Made by a program: the position numbers and the translations under genes. 5,888 bases of DNA from an uncultured Muribaculaceae bacterium (lineage in GTDB: Bacteria; Bacteroidota; Bacteroidia; Bacteroidales; Muribaculaceae), in the NCBI GenBank assembly GCA_910589095.1, contig CAJUSN010000050.1, positions 9,048 to 14,935 of the forward strand, in the 5' to 3' direction. This document shows positions 5,319 through 5,888 of the stretch, piece by piece. The notes beneath the pieces are model-generated. The model was not told the origin of the DNA, made no database searches, and worked only from the letters and a program-made list of their open reading frames with translations. Within the stretch, counting starts at the first letter, position 1; every line of letters starts with the position of its first letter.

Positions 5319-5888
5319 AAATCGTGGGGATAATTGGTTTCCTCTTTATCGTACATAATAGGCTTTGGCTTTTCGGTGGGGCTGGCATTACCCACTCCGT
5401 AGGCTGCCTGCATCTTTGCCGCAAAATTGGAATTTTTGTATTTCCACCAGTTGTTGAAAAACTTGTCGCGGTTCACTGTAGTGTAGCCCCGTTTGTCATC
5501 ATAAGTGAAAATCCCGACTGCTGAATTGGGATTCTGCACAAGGCCGTTGGCTTCAAAAATATATTCATTATTGGCGTCGTGTGCTTCAAGAATCAACCCC
5601 GGCAGGCCACAGAGTTTCCACGGACCTTCCTGAATAGGTATCTCAGGGGCGAACCATGCAGTCCATTTGCGGCCGCGATAATTGGCTGAAGCCACAACAC
5701 ATTCATACCCTAATATTGTCTTCGTGTTATCTCCAATCTCCCATTCGGGGTTCTCCCAATCTTCTGAATACTGCCAACTATTCATATCGAAATAGCAGCG
5801 TTCGATGACTTTGCCATCAGGAATATTCTTATAAATATAACTCCAATAATGACCACAAGCCAATTGTGTATCATCGCGCTTGCCACTC
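5315..5888 (-). CDS. GLPGLI family protein, 5'-truncated by the window edge (190 aa visible)
   Basis: The frame stays open to the right edge, so the true start and signal peptide lie outside. The first in-frame candidate start, TTG at 5861-5863, falls inside conserved sequence and is just an internal Leu codon. Visible residues, counted from the edge, begin with SGKRDDTQLACGHYWSYIYK, which matches the early motif of the family. The core follows: ILGYEC (58-63), GRKWTAWF (72-79), GPWK (88-91), GLPGLI (94-99). The C-terminal part is rich in aromatics (KFFNNWWKYKNSNF, 142-155) and ends in EETNYPHDL. It lacks the roughly 40-residue TPEGK-type segment that the three downstream copies carry between the early motif and the core, so it is a shorter subtype. 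It is the first visible gene of the operon and overlaps the barrel gene by 4 bp. Earlier operon genes and the promoter may lie beyond the edge. Confidence 0.92.
   Translation of the reverse strand, partial: SGKRDDTQLACGHYWSYIYKNIPDGKVIERCYFDMNSWQYSEDWENPEWEIGDNTKTILGYECVVASANYRGRKWTAWFAPEIPIQEGPWKLCGLPGLILEAHDANNEYIFEANGLVQNPNSAVGIFTYDDKRGYTTVNRDKFFNNWWKYKNSNFAAKMQAAYGVGNASPTEKPKPIMYDKEETNYPHDL

Noticed and set aside
5861..5863. TTG as the start of the right-hand GLPGLI gene, giving a 182-residue protein
   Set aside because: The frame is open to the window edge, and the residues before and after match the family's early region; a start here would lack the signal peptide seen in the other copies.
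190..5888. CRISPR array, tRNA/rRNA gene, insertion sequence or att site
   Set aside because: No short direct-repeat array, no tRNA-like or rRNA sequence, and no transposase or terminal inverted repeats were seen; the only repeats are the paralogous GLPGLI cores.

Overview
The window reads as accessory envelope DNA from a member of the Bacteroidota, most likely order Bacteroidales; a gut Muribaculaceae-like lineage is a guess. The reasons are the GLPGLI protein family, which is essentially confined to this phylum, a TonB-receptor-like outer-membrane barrel with an N-terminal carboxypeptidase-regulatory-like domain, and the lack of Shine-Dalgarno motifs in front of the genes.

Layout. On the + strand, positions 1-180 hold the 3' end of a small membrane protein with a cysteine-rich tail. 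It resembles the FeoB-associated Cys-rich protein that usually ends a Feo ferrous-iron transport operon. Everything else lies on the - strand, reading from the right edge leftwards: a 5'-truncated GLPGLI protein (5315-5888), an 859-residue TonB-dependent-receptor-like barrel (2739-5318), and three complete GLPGLI proteins of 270, 267 and 286 residues (1930-2742, 1120-1923, 190-1050). The two blocks converge tail to tail with 9 bp between stop codons. There is no gene-free stretch over 300 bp; the longest gap is 69 bp (1051-1119).

How the genes fit together. The barrel gene overlaps both neighbours by a 4-bp ATGA, the next two genes are 6 bp apart, and the last follows after 69 bp, so this is almost certainly one operon whose promoter lies beyond the right edge. 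Every GLPGLI product whose N-terminus is visible has a signal peptide, so the operon should make several exported (periplasmic or surface) proteins plus one outer-membrane barrel. No SusD-like lipoprotein lies beside the barrel; the GLPGLI proteins hold the partner position. The four share a gap-free 45-residue core with 26 invariant positions and differ in N-terminal architecture and C-terminal charge. The biochemical role of GLPGLI proteins is unknown to me, so a barrel served by a set of diversified GLPGLI partners is an inference, but it is the best candidate here for an undescribed system.
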